64,000 nt of DNA from Calliopum simillimum (lineage: Eukaryota > Arthropoda > Insecta > Diptera > Lauxaniidae): the NCBI GenBank assembly GCA_951812925.1, contig OX638369.1, positions 52,757,061-52,821,060 of the forward strand, written 5' to 3'. A program made the translations under genes and the position numbers. Under the pieces are notes generated by a model. It saw only the letters and a program-made list of their open reading frames with translations. It did no database searches and was not told the origin of the DNA. Positions 32,415 to 43,059 of this stretch are shown piece after piece. How positions within the stretch are numbered: position 1 is the first letter of the stretch; each line of letters begins with the position of its first letter.

Positions 32415-33418
32415 CCATAAAATAAAAATTAGGTCTAAGCCGGATCAAAAACGGACTAAAAACGGTTGTATTCATTTAGTTTGTATCAATTTTTCAAACG
32501 ATTATTGTACGTTTTTTTATCCAATTTGTGTCAAGTTTTATGAAGAATTGAATTAAAAATGAATTAATGAAAACAAACTGAATTCAATAAGCCCAGTAAA
32601 TGATAAAGAAACCGATATCAAATGCATGAAAAACTATGAGTAACATTTAAACAGATTTATTCAAAAGTTTAACTTCATTTAAGGCAAATAAACTTTATTG
32701 CCTCGCAAGCGCCAAAATGTTTTGCATTCAATTCATTCCAATTACATTATTATAACAGAAATTTTACGTTCTGTTTTGAATCCTGTGAAAATTTCCTGCA
32801 TAAAACTATATGACTTCCATGGCCTTAAGTATGCTTTCGAATAGTACACGAGTATTTGACTCATAAAACGGCGGAAGTCATCATAAACTTGTGTTTCCGG
32901 CATTAGTGGCATCTCTTCAACGCAACACCACACACACTCACTCACACATGCACGCATCTTTAATGCATTGAGCGCATAAATAGGACCCTGTAGCATTGGG
33001 TATCGTATACAAAAGATGAAAAAATTGTAACACGGAGAAGAGTTAAGCGAAAACAAGCAAATAAAGTAAAAAAAAAACATTACAAACTGGCTGCTAAACG
33101 CCTTTTTACGATTTGATGACAACTCAACTTCTGGAAAAATGAGGAAAAACCTTTAAGGAAAATATTCTAGCGTTGGGGATGACTTGCTTTGAAAGTGAGA
33201 GAGAGAGGGTATGTGTTGTTGAAGAGAGATAAATATCTAGAAAAATATGCCGATGTATCAGATTAATATGCTAATAATGATTTCCCTTAAAAAGTACTTA
33301 AATGTGACAAAAAACGAATGAGACATATACGAAAATTAGAGAAATATAGGGAATAACAGGAACATATTCTTAATAATTTCCCTTCGGCTTATCAGTTAGA
33401 AGACGATATATAACACAA
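32415..33418. other. non-coding stretch
   Basis: A 126-codon minus-strand frame (32742-33122) is the longest frame outside mobile elements, but no domain or motif is recognisable. A GA microsatellite lies at 33197-33210. Confidence 0.4.
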
Positions 33419-33992
33419 CTAGTAAGGGTGTAACCTTTGGCCTGGCAAAACATTTAATGCCTTACACTGCAGTGTTTAAAAAATTTTGCTTATATGGGAG
33501 GTGCCACGCCCTCTTGTCTGAGCTCAACCAGTTTTAGCTGAGAGCGAGCATTTATGGTCCTTATTATATGAGTGAAATAAAGTGTGATTATCGCATAAAA
33601 CTCTTTTAGTACATCATTTAGAAATTTTTGCTTATATAGAAGGTGCCACGCCCTCTTGTCCAAATTATCCCAGTTTTTGCTCAGAGCTTGCGCATACAAT
33701 TCATAGAATTTATGTGTATTTTGGTTGCTTTATCGTGAAAAATGCTCCTAAAGCTGTATATTGAATATATATTTTGTATGGGCGGTAGGAGTGTCCGTTG
33801 ACCGATTTTGTTTATTTTCAATCCCTCGAGCTAACTTTGACAACGGGGGTAGTGTATCTAGAAAATGTATATAAAGCTATATCGACTCAGGAGGTGACGC
33901 TGATCAAGAATATATATACTTTTCTATTGCTTCCACGCCTCCTTCTCTGCGTTACAAACGGAAGGACAAAGTGAATATACCCTAGGTGTAGG
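33419..33992 (+). repeat. DR-A dispersed repeat, reference full copy
   Basis: The 574-bp copy runs from ACTAGTAAGGGTGTAACC to GGTGTAGGGTATTATG. Block order: head; CACTGCAGT; two units with GGTGCCACGCCCTCTTGT; TATTTATGTGTATTTTGG; GGCGGTAGGAGTGTCCGTTG; CTCGAGCTAACTTTGACAAC; GGAGGTGACGCTGATCAAGA; CTTCCACGCCTCCTTCTCTG; GGAAGGACAAAGTGAATATA; tail. The segment with GGACAGACAGACGG seen in other copies is deleted near 33868. No terminal inverted repeats and no coding capacity are visible. I do not recognise the superfamily. Confidence 0.75.
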
Positions 33993-34309
33993 GTATTATG
34001 AAAGACTTAAAAAACTTCATTCTTATTTAGAAAAATTTTATATACATTTCTATATATTTTCCGATACAAGTAGAACAAATAAACAATAAATGGATAGGCA
34101 AAAAATTGACAAAAAAAATAAAAAAATTAAAAATGGACAAATCCAAGGATAAAAGAAGCGATATCTTATTCTGATTGTTTTTATAAAAATATCGATACAA
34201 ATAAATATATGTCTTCTCTGATAACGATAAACGATAACAATACGTTTATACTAAGAGACCGCCGAGCGCAAGAATTTAGTGAAAACGGATTAAAACTGTA
34301 CGTAAAACG

Positions 34310-34682
34310 TATATCGCCGGTGCTTACGAAGACTATCTCTTCTTAAAATGCGGACAAGAAAATCCTTTTTTTCAAACTGCGGCGAAAGGATCCTTTTTTG
34401 TGCGAATGCGGACAAGAAAATCACTTTTTACAAAATGCGGCGATGAAAATCACTTGTTACAAAATACGCTTCATTCGCTGCGATTTTAAGTGAAATGTTT
34501 ATTTTCGTAACTCGTGAATACTTTCACTAAATAAAGAGATTTTCTTCGCCGCACTTTGAAAAAAGTGATTTTCTTGTCCGCATATTACAAAAAAGATTTT
34601 TTTCGCCGCAATTTCAAAAAAAAAGATTTTCTTCGCCGCAACTTTCGGTTGGAAGATTCTCTTCGTAAGCACCGGCGATATA
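34310..34682. mobile_element. MITE with internal GCGGCGAAGAAAATC-type repeats
   Basis: Terminal inverted repeats read TATATCGCCGGTGCTTACGA and extend about 25 bases at both ends. The interior holds several units of about 33 bp, each an A/T block followed by TGCGGCGAxGAAAATC or TGCGGACAAGAAAATC on the left half and in the opposite orientation on the right half. The whole therefore folds on itself around 34490. Flanks are AT-rich, so the duplication length is uncertain (possibly TA or TATA). Confidence 0.72.
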
Positions 34683-35807
34683 AAACTGATAAAAATTAGA
34701 AAAATTTAAAAAGCAAAATGACCGTATTCTTATACAGCTAAATTTTATGAAATATCGATATTTTTTTTCCCACATCACACCTCTAACTACAATATATAAA
34801 TACTAAAAGGATAACACAAGGATCACATTATAAGTTGCGGTATAAAACACATGTACAGCCGAATGACAACTGCAAGCGCGCAAAAAGGCTTTAAAATCTG
34901 ACAGAGAGTTTGATAGTAATGCCCCAAATAAGGGAAGCTACGCAGCAATCGAAGGACTAAATAACGAAAAATAAAAAAAAAAAAGAATTGCTGTGATGGG
35001 AAAATAAGCATAGCGACAATGATGCTCATGAGAATGATGTGCAGAATTGAAGTTAACGCTGAATGTTGTTACCACACATACCACTACTTGTGCCGGTAGC
35101 ACATGAAAGGATAATGTTTGCCATATTGGCATTGCATGTGTGGGTGCGTGTGTGTGTTATCATGTTGATGTATGCTTTCGGGTTGTCTGTGTTTTTTTAC
35201 GAGTGTGTGTTTGCCGGTAAAAAGTGTTGCTGTTGCTGCTGCTACAGCTGTTTATTCAGCTGTGAGTTAATTTCATTTTGCATTTCCGTTGACGAATTTG
35301 CTGATGAGGATGTTAATGTGTTTTGACTTCTCAACAATATCAACATCAACATACGAGCAACAGTAAACTTTAAGGTTGTTTATGTCTGCTTTGGCTTTTA
35401 AAAAGTTTTTCGCCAAAATAGAGTTTACTTATTAAGTAGACAAAAGTTTTGACAACCTGTAATCGTTGCATTTGGGTTGTATAAATCGGCGCACATTGTT
35501 GCAACATTTAAATAATCCGTCTAAGAAAAGTTTTTAGATCTGAAATTTAAGCACATCAGCGCTAAGTGAAAGAAGGGTGAGGAATTTTCAATGAATGGCC
35601 ACAAACATTATTAAAACTTGTTATAGAAAACAGTCTGAAACCTTGAAACGTTGAAAACCATTAGAAAACGCATTTCAGAAGTCAAGGAAGTCAATAATCA
35701 GTTTAACAGTATGATGCCTTTAGTTTTGATTTACCCTTGGTGAATTGCGTAATCAGTGTAGTTCTTATATTGCATCAAATAATTTATACAAGAAAACGAT
35801 TCCATTC
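34683..35807. other. non-coding stretch
   Basis: No gene is recognised. It includes a TGCTGTTGCTGCTGCTAC microsatellite patch (35226-35247) and a GTGTGTGTG patch near 35150. Confidence 0.5.
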
Positions 35808-36325
35808 AAAAATATCCAAAGAATAACATCCAAAAAATAAATCCAATGAGAAAAATCTAAAATAAAATCTGCAATAATAAAAATATCCAATAAAAAAAAA
35901 AACCAATGAAAAAATGTCCAATTTAATCTCAAGTACAGGATGTAGCTACTCTCCTTGGATCTCAGGAACTTGCTCCTCAATCCATTTCAATTGATTTTGA
36001 AAAAGCAGAGAGGAACGCCTTTAAGAATGTTTTCAATGGAATTCAGATTTGAGGATGTCTCTCACTTTGTTCAGTCTATTTACCGAAATATTCAAGATTT
36101 TCCTTTAGTACTCAAGCTCAACACAGATGTAGATGAATCGCAAAATTCTTGAAATATTCGTGCTTTAGGATCTCTCGCTCCCGTTTCTTCGGAGTTTGCA
36201 GATAATTTTTTATTTTGATTTTTATTTTTGAATGTTTTTATATTTGGATATTTAAAATTTTGGATGTTATTCACAGGATATTTTTTATTAGATTTTTATT
36301 TTTGGATATTTTTGATAATCATCCA
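35808..36325 (+). pseudogene. MULE (Mutator-like) transposase remnant in AT-rich inverted arms
   Basis: On the plus strand three frame-shifted pieces follow the order of a MULE transposase core. They are SIDFEKAERNAFKNVFNGIQ (35988-36047), then GCLS and HFVQSIYRNIQDF (36051-36102, after a 1-base shift), and NTDVD followed by IRALGSLAPVSS (about 36121-36190, after another break). The Asp in the DFEKA motif and the Gly-Cys-x-x-His segment are MULE signatures. Flanking arms at about 35808-35905 and 36205-36325 both carry ATATCC and AACATCC blocks in opposite orientation, which may be remains of the long terminal repeats. It cannot encode a working protein. Confidence 0.65.
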
Positions 36326-36535
36326 AGAGGACGATTCCTTCGACTCATCGAATGTTTTAGTTTAAAATAGCCAATAATAACACGAGTCGATAATCCCTTA
36401 ATTCTAATGCCAGCCATACAGGTTTTCAACTCAAAGCTAACCCTCCTACAAACCATATTGATCTTTTTCCTAACCAAATTTAACTTTTTATAGATCTACA
36501 TGAATAAACTTTGTAAAAAAATTCACTTTATATGA

Positions 36536-36966
36536 CACAGTGCAACATTTTTCAAGTCATTGACGGTGAACCAAAATAAGTTATAAGGCGTCGAAAGTAC
36601 TTGCCGAAACAAGTAATTCTGCCAGAGCGTTTTGCAAAGTTGGCTCTTATAAGGATTTTATGGTAATTTTTGCGATTTTAGGGCATTAGATGAATTTTTT
36701 TCGGTTAAGTTTGTTCGGCATTTTTTTCTTCTATTCAATAGCTACAACATTGCTGAAGTTATCAAAACAATATTTTCGGCTCGTTACCGAGATATAGCCA
36801 TATGAAAAATCGAAAAATCGCTCAAAATCCAATTAGAGGCAAAAAGTTGCAATTTTCAGCTGGATAATTATAATTTGCAAAACGCTCTGGCAGAATTACT
36901 TGTTTCGGCGAGTACTTTCGACGCCTAATAACGGATTTTAGTTAATTTTTCATGTGTCGCACTGTG
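36536..36966. mobile_element. 431-bp MITE with CACAGTG ends
   Basis: The ends read CACAGTGC and pair for roughly 105 bases with an indel. The inner part is nearly perfect, for example GGCGTCGAAAGTACT, CCGAAACAAGTAATTCTGCC and AGAGCGTTTTGCAAA. About 220 bp of AT-rich interior follows. Flanking pentamers are TATGA and TAATG, not a clean duplication. The heptamer resembles Transib ends but the position 23 bases further in is not nonamer-like, so the superfamily is uncertain. Confidence 0.65.
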
Positions 36967-38670
36967 TAATGCAATACAACATTTGCGAAGTGAATGATTA
37001 TAAAGATATCAGTCGGAAAAGATTATATCGACAATAACAATATGTTTTATTATAATTTTCTCTACTTTAAACAAGTAAATAAATAAATAATAATTATATC
37101 GACATCACTATCAAAACAAACAATATTTGTACATTTGACAAAACCACCTAAATCGAGATACGATAATTTTCCAGGATGTTGGTCATAAATAACAAATTCA
37201 AACACACTTCTTTGGTACGACCGTCCTGTCTGATTTTTAGTTCAAGAGATATAAGGGTGTCCCACAACGCACGCAAGATTTCAATTTACCGCCATTTGTG
37301 CGGTAAAGTGTCGCCAATCAAAAAAATAAAACAGTTTGAAAGCTTGAGTTTCGTGAAAATATATGAAGAGAGTAAATTCAGCTATGCATCAAGGAAATTG
37401 AGCCACATAATGATAGGCAGTTATGCTATTTTTTAACTCTCCCGAAAAGTTGTCAATTTCGAGTCAGGTTGTTTTGTCAAAATGTCGCAGTTATGTTTTC
37501 TAATTTTATTTGTCTTCATCAAATTGCTTATTTCATTCGTCACAAAACTTATTTGTGATAGATGTATGTATAACAAAACAGATGTTGACCTTGATCAAGA
37601 ACTTAAGCTTTGTATAAGAAATTGCCTAATGAACCAATGAAATGTAAAAAGAAAAACGCCTATCACATGTATGGTATGCAAATATATAATTCTGACAAAT
37701 TTCCATAAAAGAATTTTAATATCAAAAACCGCCTATACATTATATCTACTTAGATGACTCAAATTGACAAAAGCATTTTCTACGGAAAGCACTTGATTAA
37801 AATACCATTAATTAACCATTAAAGCTAATTGAATCGATCCACCCACTTCACGGTTCAACACTTTTAACATATATGAACAAGTGTGTGTATGTCTCTTGCT
37901 CATGTCAAATTAGATTTATAAAATGTTCATAGCAAAAATTTGCATAGATATTTTAAAGACAAAATCCACACTGCAATATCTACCGCAGCAATTTCAACTT
38001 TCAGACCAAGCAAAAAAAAAAGCATTTCAATTGATTTATTGCAATTTTCCGCAGCATTAATTATGAAATCATCATTAGCAGCAGCAGCAACAGCAGCAGT
38101 AGCGGTAGCAATGAATGAATAAGTTGCTTACTGTCTCTGGTATTTAACTGCAAAACTAAAGAGTCATACAATTGCAACAGCAACAACAACGATAGCAGCA
38201 ACAAGCGAACTCTTTAACACTGCTTTCATGCAACTTACAACAAACGTTGTATGCGTCCTTCCGTCTGTCTGCTTTTTGCTGTTGAACTTTGAAGTGCATT
38301 TTGCGTTGGTGTGCTGCATTTGCATTGCGCTAGGAAGCAAAAATCGACCTAGTCGCATTTACCGCCCCCTACTCCTGTAATGGAGAAGTTTATAGACCCT
38401 AGCGTTGTATCAGCTAGTTAGTGAAGAGCGTTTACGTTCGATATTTGATGTTTTTGATACTTACTCTGAACATGTTGTTGACTGAAAGCTTATGCAGTTT
38501 TTTTGAGAGGTCCCTGTTGAATACTAAAATACATACATTATTTCAGTTTTAAAGACCTCTACTTTGTTGGTTAGTGATTAGTTTGTGGAATATGAAGACA
38601 AAATTTGTGTTAACACAATAACTCGAAATCTAATGATAATAATGGTTATTGTGAATAAATATTCACGGAG
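36967..38670. other. non-coding stretch with trinucleotide patches
   Basis: No gene is recognised. CAG/CAA-type repeats lie at 38079-38103 and 38173-38206. The alanine- and valine-rich short open frames there are products of the repeats. Confidence 0.5.
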
Positions 38671-38803
38671 AGTGTAATATTGGGAATTATCGTGAATAAA
38701 TATTACCGGGGAATTTTTCTCAAACTGCGGTGCCTTTTTTTTAGGGGCCTAAGAAAAATTACTCTGAAAAATTTATTCACGATAACCGCCAATAAATCAC
38801 ACT
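38671..38803. mobile_element. 133-bp MITE-like inverted repeat
   Basis: The left end AGTGTAATATTGGGAATTAT and the complement of the right end (AGTGTGATTTATTGGCGGTT) pair, followed by a shared TATCGTGAATAAAT and an inner AATTTTTCT/AGAAAAATT. The centre is about 30 bp containing TTTAGGGGCC. Confidence 0.55.
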
Positions 38804-39011
38804 GCTTTGACTAAACGTTAGCTCCATTTAACGTAAAATTAATATATAATATAATATAATAAGGTTCATTTATAGGATGGGCGGGAATCGGTAGAACACC
38901 GGTAAATTTAAAATTCCTTAATGGATTTTAATAATATTGGTGTCAACTGAAAGGTATTTTAATTGGCTATGCAAAAGTTTTAAGCCCGAGTCATGATTTT
39001 GGATATGCGAG

Positions 39012-40783
39012 GGGCACTACTTATATTTCGGGAACTGGCAACACTAATGTCAATAGCTAAAATCTGGCAACGCCGTAATAAAGTTTGACATTTTTTAGCA
39101 TAAACGTACTCACACCGTTTTGATGTACCAGTGCCATTTGTTTTGTTTCCAGTGAGTTAAGAAAATCAATTTGGCCAAAAAGTGGAAATTTCAAGAAAAG
39201 GTTTTCATTGGATTATTTTTCATAACTTTCGACGTAGATTATGTCAACAAGAATGTGTCGATGAACTCAGTTCTTTGTATGGCGATAAAGCACCATCAAA
39301 AACCACAGTATATGGTTGGCATAGTGAATTAATTTGTGGTCGGAGTTCGGTCACCAACGAATTCAAAATCGGTTGTTGTGCCACAAAACATCGATGCAGT
39401 GCATGAACTGAGGAGTGATTTTTCAAAAGGGCGTAAAACCACTTCCAACCTCGAACAAACCTTAGAATGCCATCGCCATTTCCATCCTAAAATGCATCCT
39501 CTAGTTCAAAATTCATCACAAAAAATGCATTTTTCCAAGGTAAAATCGTGATCAAAACTCGCATTTCAGAACAAAAGGGCTTATTTCCATATTTCATAGA
39601 AATTTTTAAAGTTTGATACAAAAAGTCGTAATTCGAATAGTGGCCAAAAAAACTTTTAATACTTTTAATATGTCCCAGGCTATATAGGTGCTTACATACC
39701 ATGCCTATAGACATCAGAATAAACTTCCAAATGGTAAAATAAGAGTGATTTCAAAACAAAAGGGCTTATTTTCAAACGTTTCGGAACAAAAGGGCTTATT
39801 TTCAAATGTTTTTTACATTTAGCAATTACTACAAATATGTTACAACAAAAATGTTAAGGGGATTAGAATCTTTGGTCAACTCGCTATAACACTGAAGACA
39901 TTAAAATAAAATAAGTTATTGTAAACAGCCCATAAAAGTTTTTACTCATTACTGAAAATTTGTTTAACATGGTTTTACGCCCTTTTGAAAAAACACTTCT
40001 CAACTGATAATGAAAGATCGTCATGTGGCATATTATGAGATAGAAGCATCCTTGCACATTAGTTTCACTCCAATATATTCGATTTTGCATGAACACTTAG
40101 TTGTAAAAAACGTTTGTTCTCGTTGGAAACCCCATAATTTATCAATCGCTCGAAAAAGGCTCGCATCGTTTGGTGTAAGGAAATGATTAATAAATTCGCA
40201 TGAGCCGGAAACAAAACAGCAATTGACTGTGTGGGTATTCCAAGACAAGCTAAATTCAACAAAAGTTGTTCGTGGAAGAAGCACAACGAAGCAAATGGTC
40301 GCCTGTTTCTTCGGCCGAATGTGTCATGTGGCCACTGTTCCGCTTGAGCAACGTAGGACGGTCAATTCTAAGTGGTACACGACGATTTGTTTGCCGGAAG
40401 TCTTCGGAGAAATTCGTAAAACCAACCCGCAAGCTCTCACACATCTCGTAAAACAGGTGAATTTTTGAGCAGTCAAAACATCGAATTGATGACTCATCCT
40501 CCGTACAGTCCTGATTTGGCACCCAATGACTTCTTATTGTTCCCGAACATCAAAGGTAAACTGCGTGGTTAACGATTTACGAGCGCCGAAGAAGCAGTTG
40601 AGGCGTTGAAAAACCATGTTTTGGAGGTGTCTCAAGAGGAATGGGAAAACTGCTATGACAAATGGTTTGAACGAATGCAAAATTATATTGATCATCAAGG
40701 GAAATATTTTGAAAAACCATAAAGCCATTTTCAATTAAAAATGTTTGTTATTATTTGCTATTCCCGAAATATAAGTAGTGCCC
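39012..40783 (+). pseudogene. mariner-family transposon, dead, with a nested insertion
   Basis: Terminal inverted repeats of 23 bp (GGGCACTACTTATATTTCGG and 3 more bases) lie at 39012-39034 and 40761-40783; TA follows on the right and GA precedes on the left. The transposase is broken into frames. An N-terminal helix-turn-helix part contains APSKTTVYGW (about 39290). VVVPQNIDAVHEL (about 39365-39408) is cut by the 590-bp insertion and resumes with KDRHV. Then come VCSRW (about 40110), PETKQQLTVWVFQD (about 40205), TVPLEQRRTVNS (about 40336), PPYSPDLAPND (about 40500) and a C-terminus ending YFEKP (40722). The expected segments around the first two catalytic aspartates are missing; only the third region remains. 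Confidence 0.88.
39412..40001. mobile_element. 590-bp non-coding element nested in mariner
   Basis: It is flanked by a 6-bp duplication AACTGA (39406-39411 and 40002-40007). The ends pair through GTGxTTTTTCAAAAGGGCG and TAAAACCA and their complement on the right. The mariner frame rejoins exactly when the element and one AACTGA are removed. Inside, ACAAAAGGGCTTATTT occurs three times. No coding remnant is visible. The superfamily is not recognised. Confidence 0.75.
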
Positions 40784-41487
40784 TACGAGTACGTATATGG
40801 CAAATTTTCGAAAATTTTTACCAGTTTTTTTTTAAAGCACTATTTTTCCAAAAAATATGTTTTTAACCCATGACTTTGGTAACAAATTATGAAAGCCCTT
40901 CCTTTCATTTAATATGCAACTTGTAGCTGACTTCTTTCATTAACACATTTTTTTACATAAAACAAAAAAGAAAACCAAAGAAATTTTCATGAAATTTACC
41001 AAAACATTACACCGAAAATTCGTCATAACTCGAAAATCATGACTCGAATTTAAAGTTCGAATAGGTTCGATCAGCTCATTGCACAGCCCTAGTACTTACG
41101 TAACAGAATTACCAAGAAATTAAAAATAAACCAAAAGACAGACAAAAAAATCCGAGTTCGTACATAATATCGATGGCCACGGAGAATAACTAGGTCAAAG
41201 TATTCTCCTTTTTGCAGAGGAGCATTTTAAATGTTCGTAAGATCTGTAAAAATCAGCAAATTCTAAGAAACCCAGAACCGTACATTACCTTAAATACTTG
41301 CTTATTCTTTTTCTAGTCAAAAATTTACATTCCAAGTCAAAATTTCTACTTATCTAGTTTTCACCAATATTCGTCTTAAGAACGTAGTTTTTTCCCTTGA
41401 CCATCGATATGTTTACTAAGGTCCCGTTTAAAGTTTTTTTTTTTTTGTCTTAGTAAGAGTAAGTAGTGGATTCGAGTATATAAAGTA
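40784..41487. other. non-coding stretch
   Basis: AT-rich sequence with no recognised gene. An AAAATCATGACTCG segment near 41033 is the complement of text just left of the mariner at 38988, so both may belong to one older repeat. Confidence 0.4.
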
Positions 41488-41775
41488 CGCGGAGAAAAAT
41501 GAGTGTCATAATTTCTACTCTACTCGAGTAAAGTAATTAACATTAAATTTCAAACATAAATAAACACACGTATGAACTACATATTTGATGGTTCCGTTAA
41601 GTATTATTTACAAAAAAATTAAAATGAAAGTAATATTTGCTCTAAATTGCCAACATGTTCCTATACTAAGGGAAAATTATGCTTTCCGCCAGAAAAATAT
41701 ATTTATAACTGCCTTTACTTTATAGTTCCAGTATTAATATTTATATTTGGACAGACATTTGCTTAATATGAAAAT
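41488..41775. repeat. dispersed repeat, third copy (see 15896-16285)
   Basis: It opens GGAGAAAAATGAGTGTCATA and runs through AAAGTAATTAACATTAAATT and CGTATGAACTA to ACAGACATTTGCTTAA. It is a single unit, not the tandem pair seen at 15.9 kb. Confidence 0.6.
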
Positions 41776-43059
41776 TTTATACCTCTTCATTACATAGGTC
41801 AGTGGTGAAGAGGTCTAACAAGTTTGTAATTTTAAGTAAAAATAATATTTTTCTATCTAACACACGGATGGAAACCCGGTCCGAATCCTAAGGCGGTCAT
41901 TTTCTTTTTTTTTTTTTAAATATACAGTAAATATCACTTTAATTTGTTTCCAAAAAATTACTGTACTGTAAAGTTATTCGAAAATTCTGAATCTAAACTA
42001 TAATTTCTTTTATTGGGGAGTTGTCACTATATTGATTAAAATTCTGGTTAAATTTACTAGAAGTAAAGTTGAACGAACTATTTTTTTTCTTCTCCGTGAA
42101 GTGCTAACGAATATCGCTTTTCTAAAAATTCACATAAGTTGTAATCACTGGACTCATTTCCAAAATATGTTACATACAAGAAAAGTTAAAATCAAAGTTG
42201 TGCCAAAGTAATGTCGTAACTCCGCTAAAGTACTTTCAAATTACACTAAAAATTATATGCCAAAACTATAAAGTATCACAGTATCGATACTTTACAGCAC
42301 AAGCAACAAGTCCCAATTAACAACTGCTGGGTACTTGTTACACGATATGCAACAGATTAATCATTGGAAAGAAAAAATTTATTATTAATTACGCTGGCTC
42401 CAAATCTACACGTTCATTGCAACGGCCAAACGACCCAGTGCAATGATGATGATCATTATGATGCCATTGGTAACCCTGAAGTGTTCTTTAGGGATTAGAG
42501 TTTGATTTAATGGCAAATTTCATTTGCGTATCCGAGTGGAGTTCGTTGAATGCTCAATGAAACGGATGAATGGGATTAACTCATATTAAATGTATCCGTT
42601 TTAATTAGAATTTTTGCAAATAAAAATTGTTTTTAAAAAAAAATATTTAAATTTTAAAAATTTTCAAAAAAAAAACTACACTAATAGTCAGAATTTCATG
42701 CAAATATTGCGTAAGGAAAAAATACAACAGAACAGCAGCAACTTCCTGCCAAGCACACACCCCACCAACCTAACAGCTTCAAGCGCAAAAGAGCACTAAA
42801 TATTTATGTGCTGATTATTTTGTGGATTGTGTGTTAATGTTTCATTTTTCATTGTTTCCTTTCATTTCCAAAATGTTGCACCTCATTTTCACTCTGTTTT
42901 GTTATGAAAATTTGGTATATCATACCTAGGTATGAGATGGTATTGAAACACTCATATTTTCTGCAACATGGTGGAATGTGAATTGAAACAAATTTGTTTT
43001 GTTTCAAATTTCATCATATTTCACAAGGAAACAAGACGTGATCCACAATGTTCTGTTGC
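41776..43059. other. non-coding stretch
   Basis: No gene is recognised. The last eight bases (43052-43059, TCTGTTGC) are the left target duplication of the hAT element that follows. Confidence 0.5.

Noticed and set aside
32742..33122. 126-codon minus-strand frame
   Set aside because: No domain, signal or repeat logic and no splice context. One frame of this length is possible by chance in 64 kb.
35063..35326. 87-codon frame with a Cys run
   Set aside because: The Cys run comes from a TGC/TGT microsatellite and there is no supporting motif.
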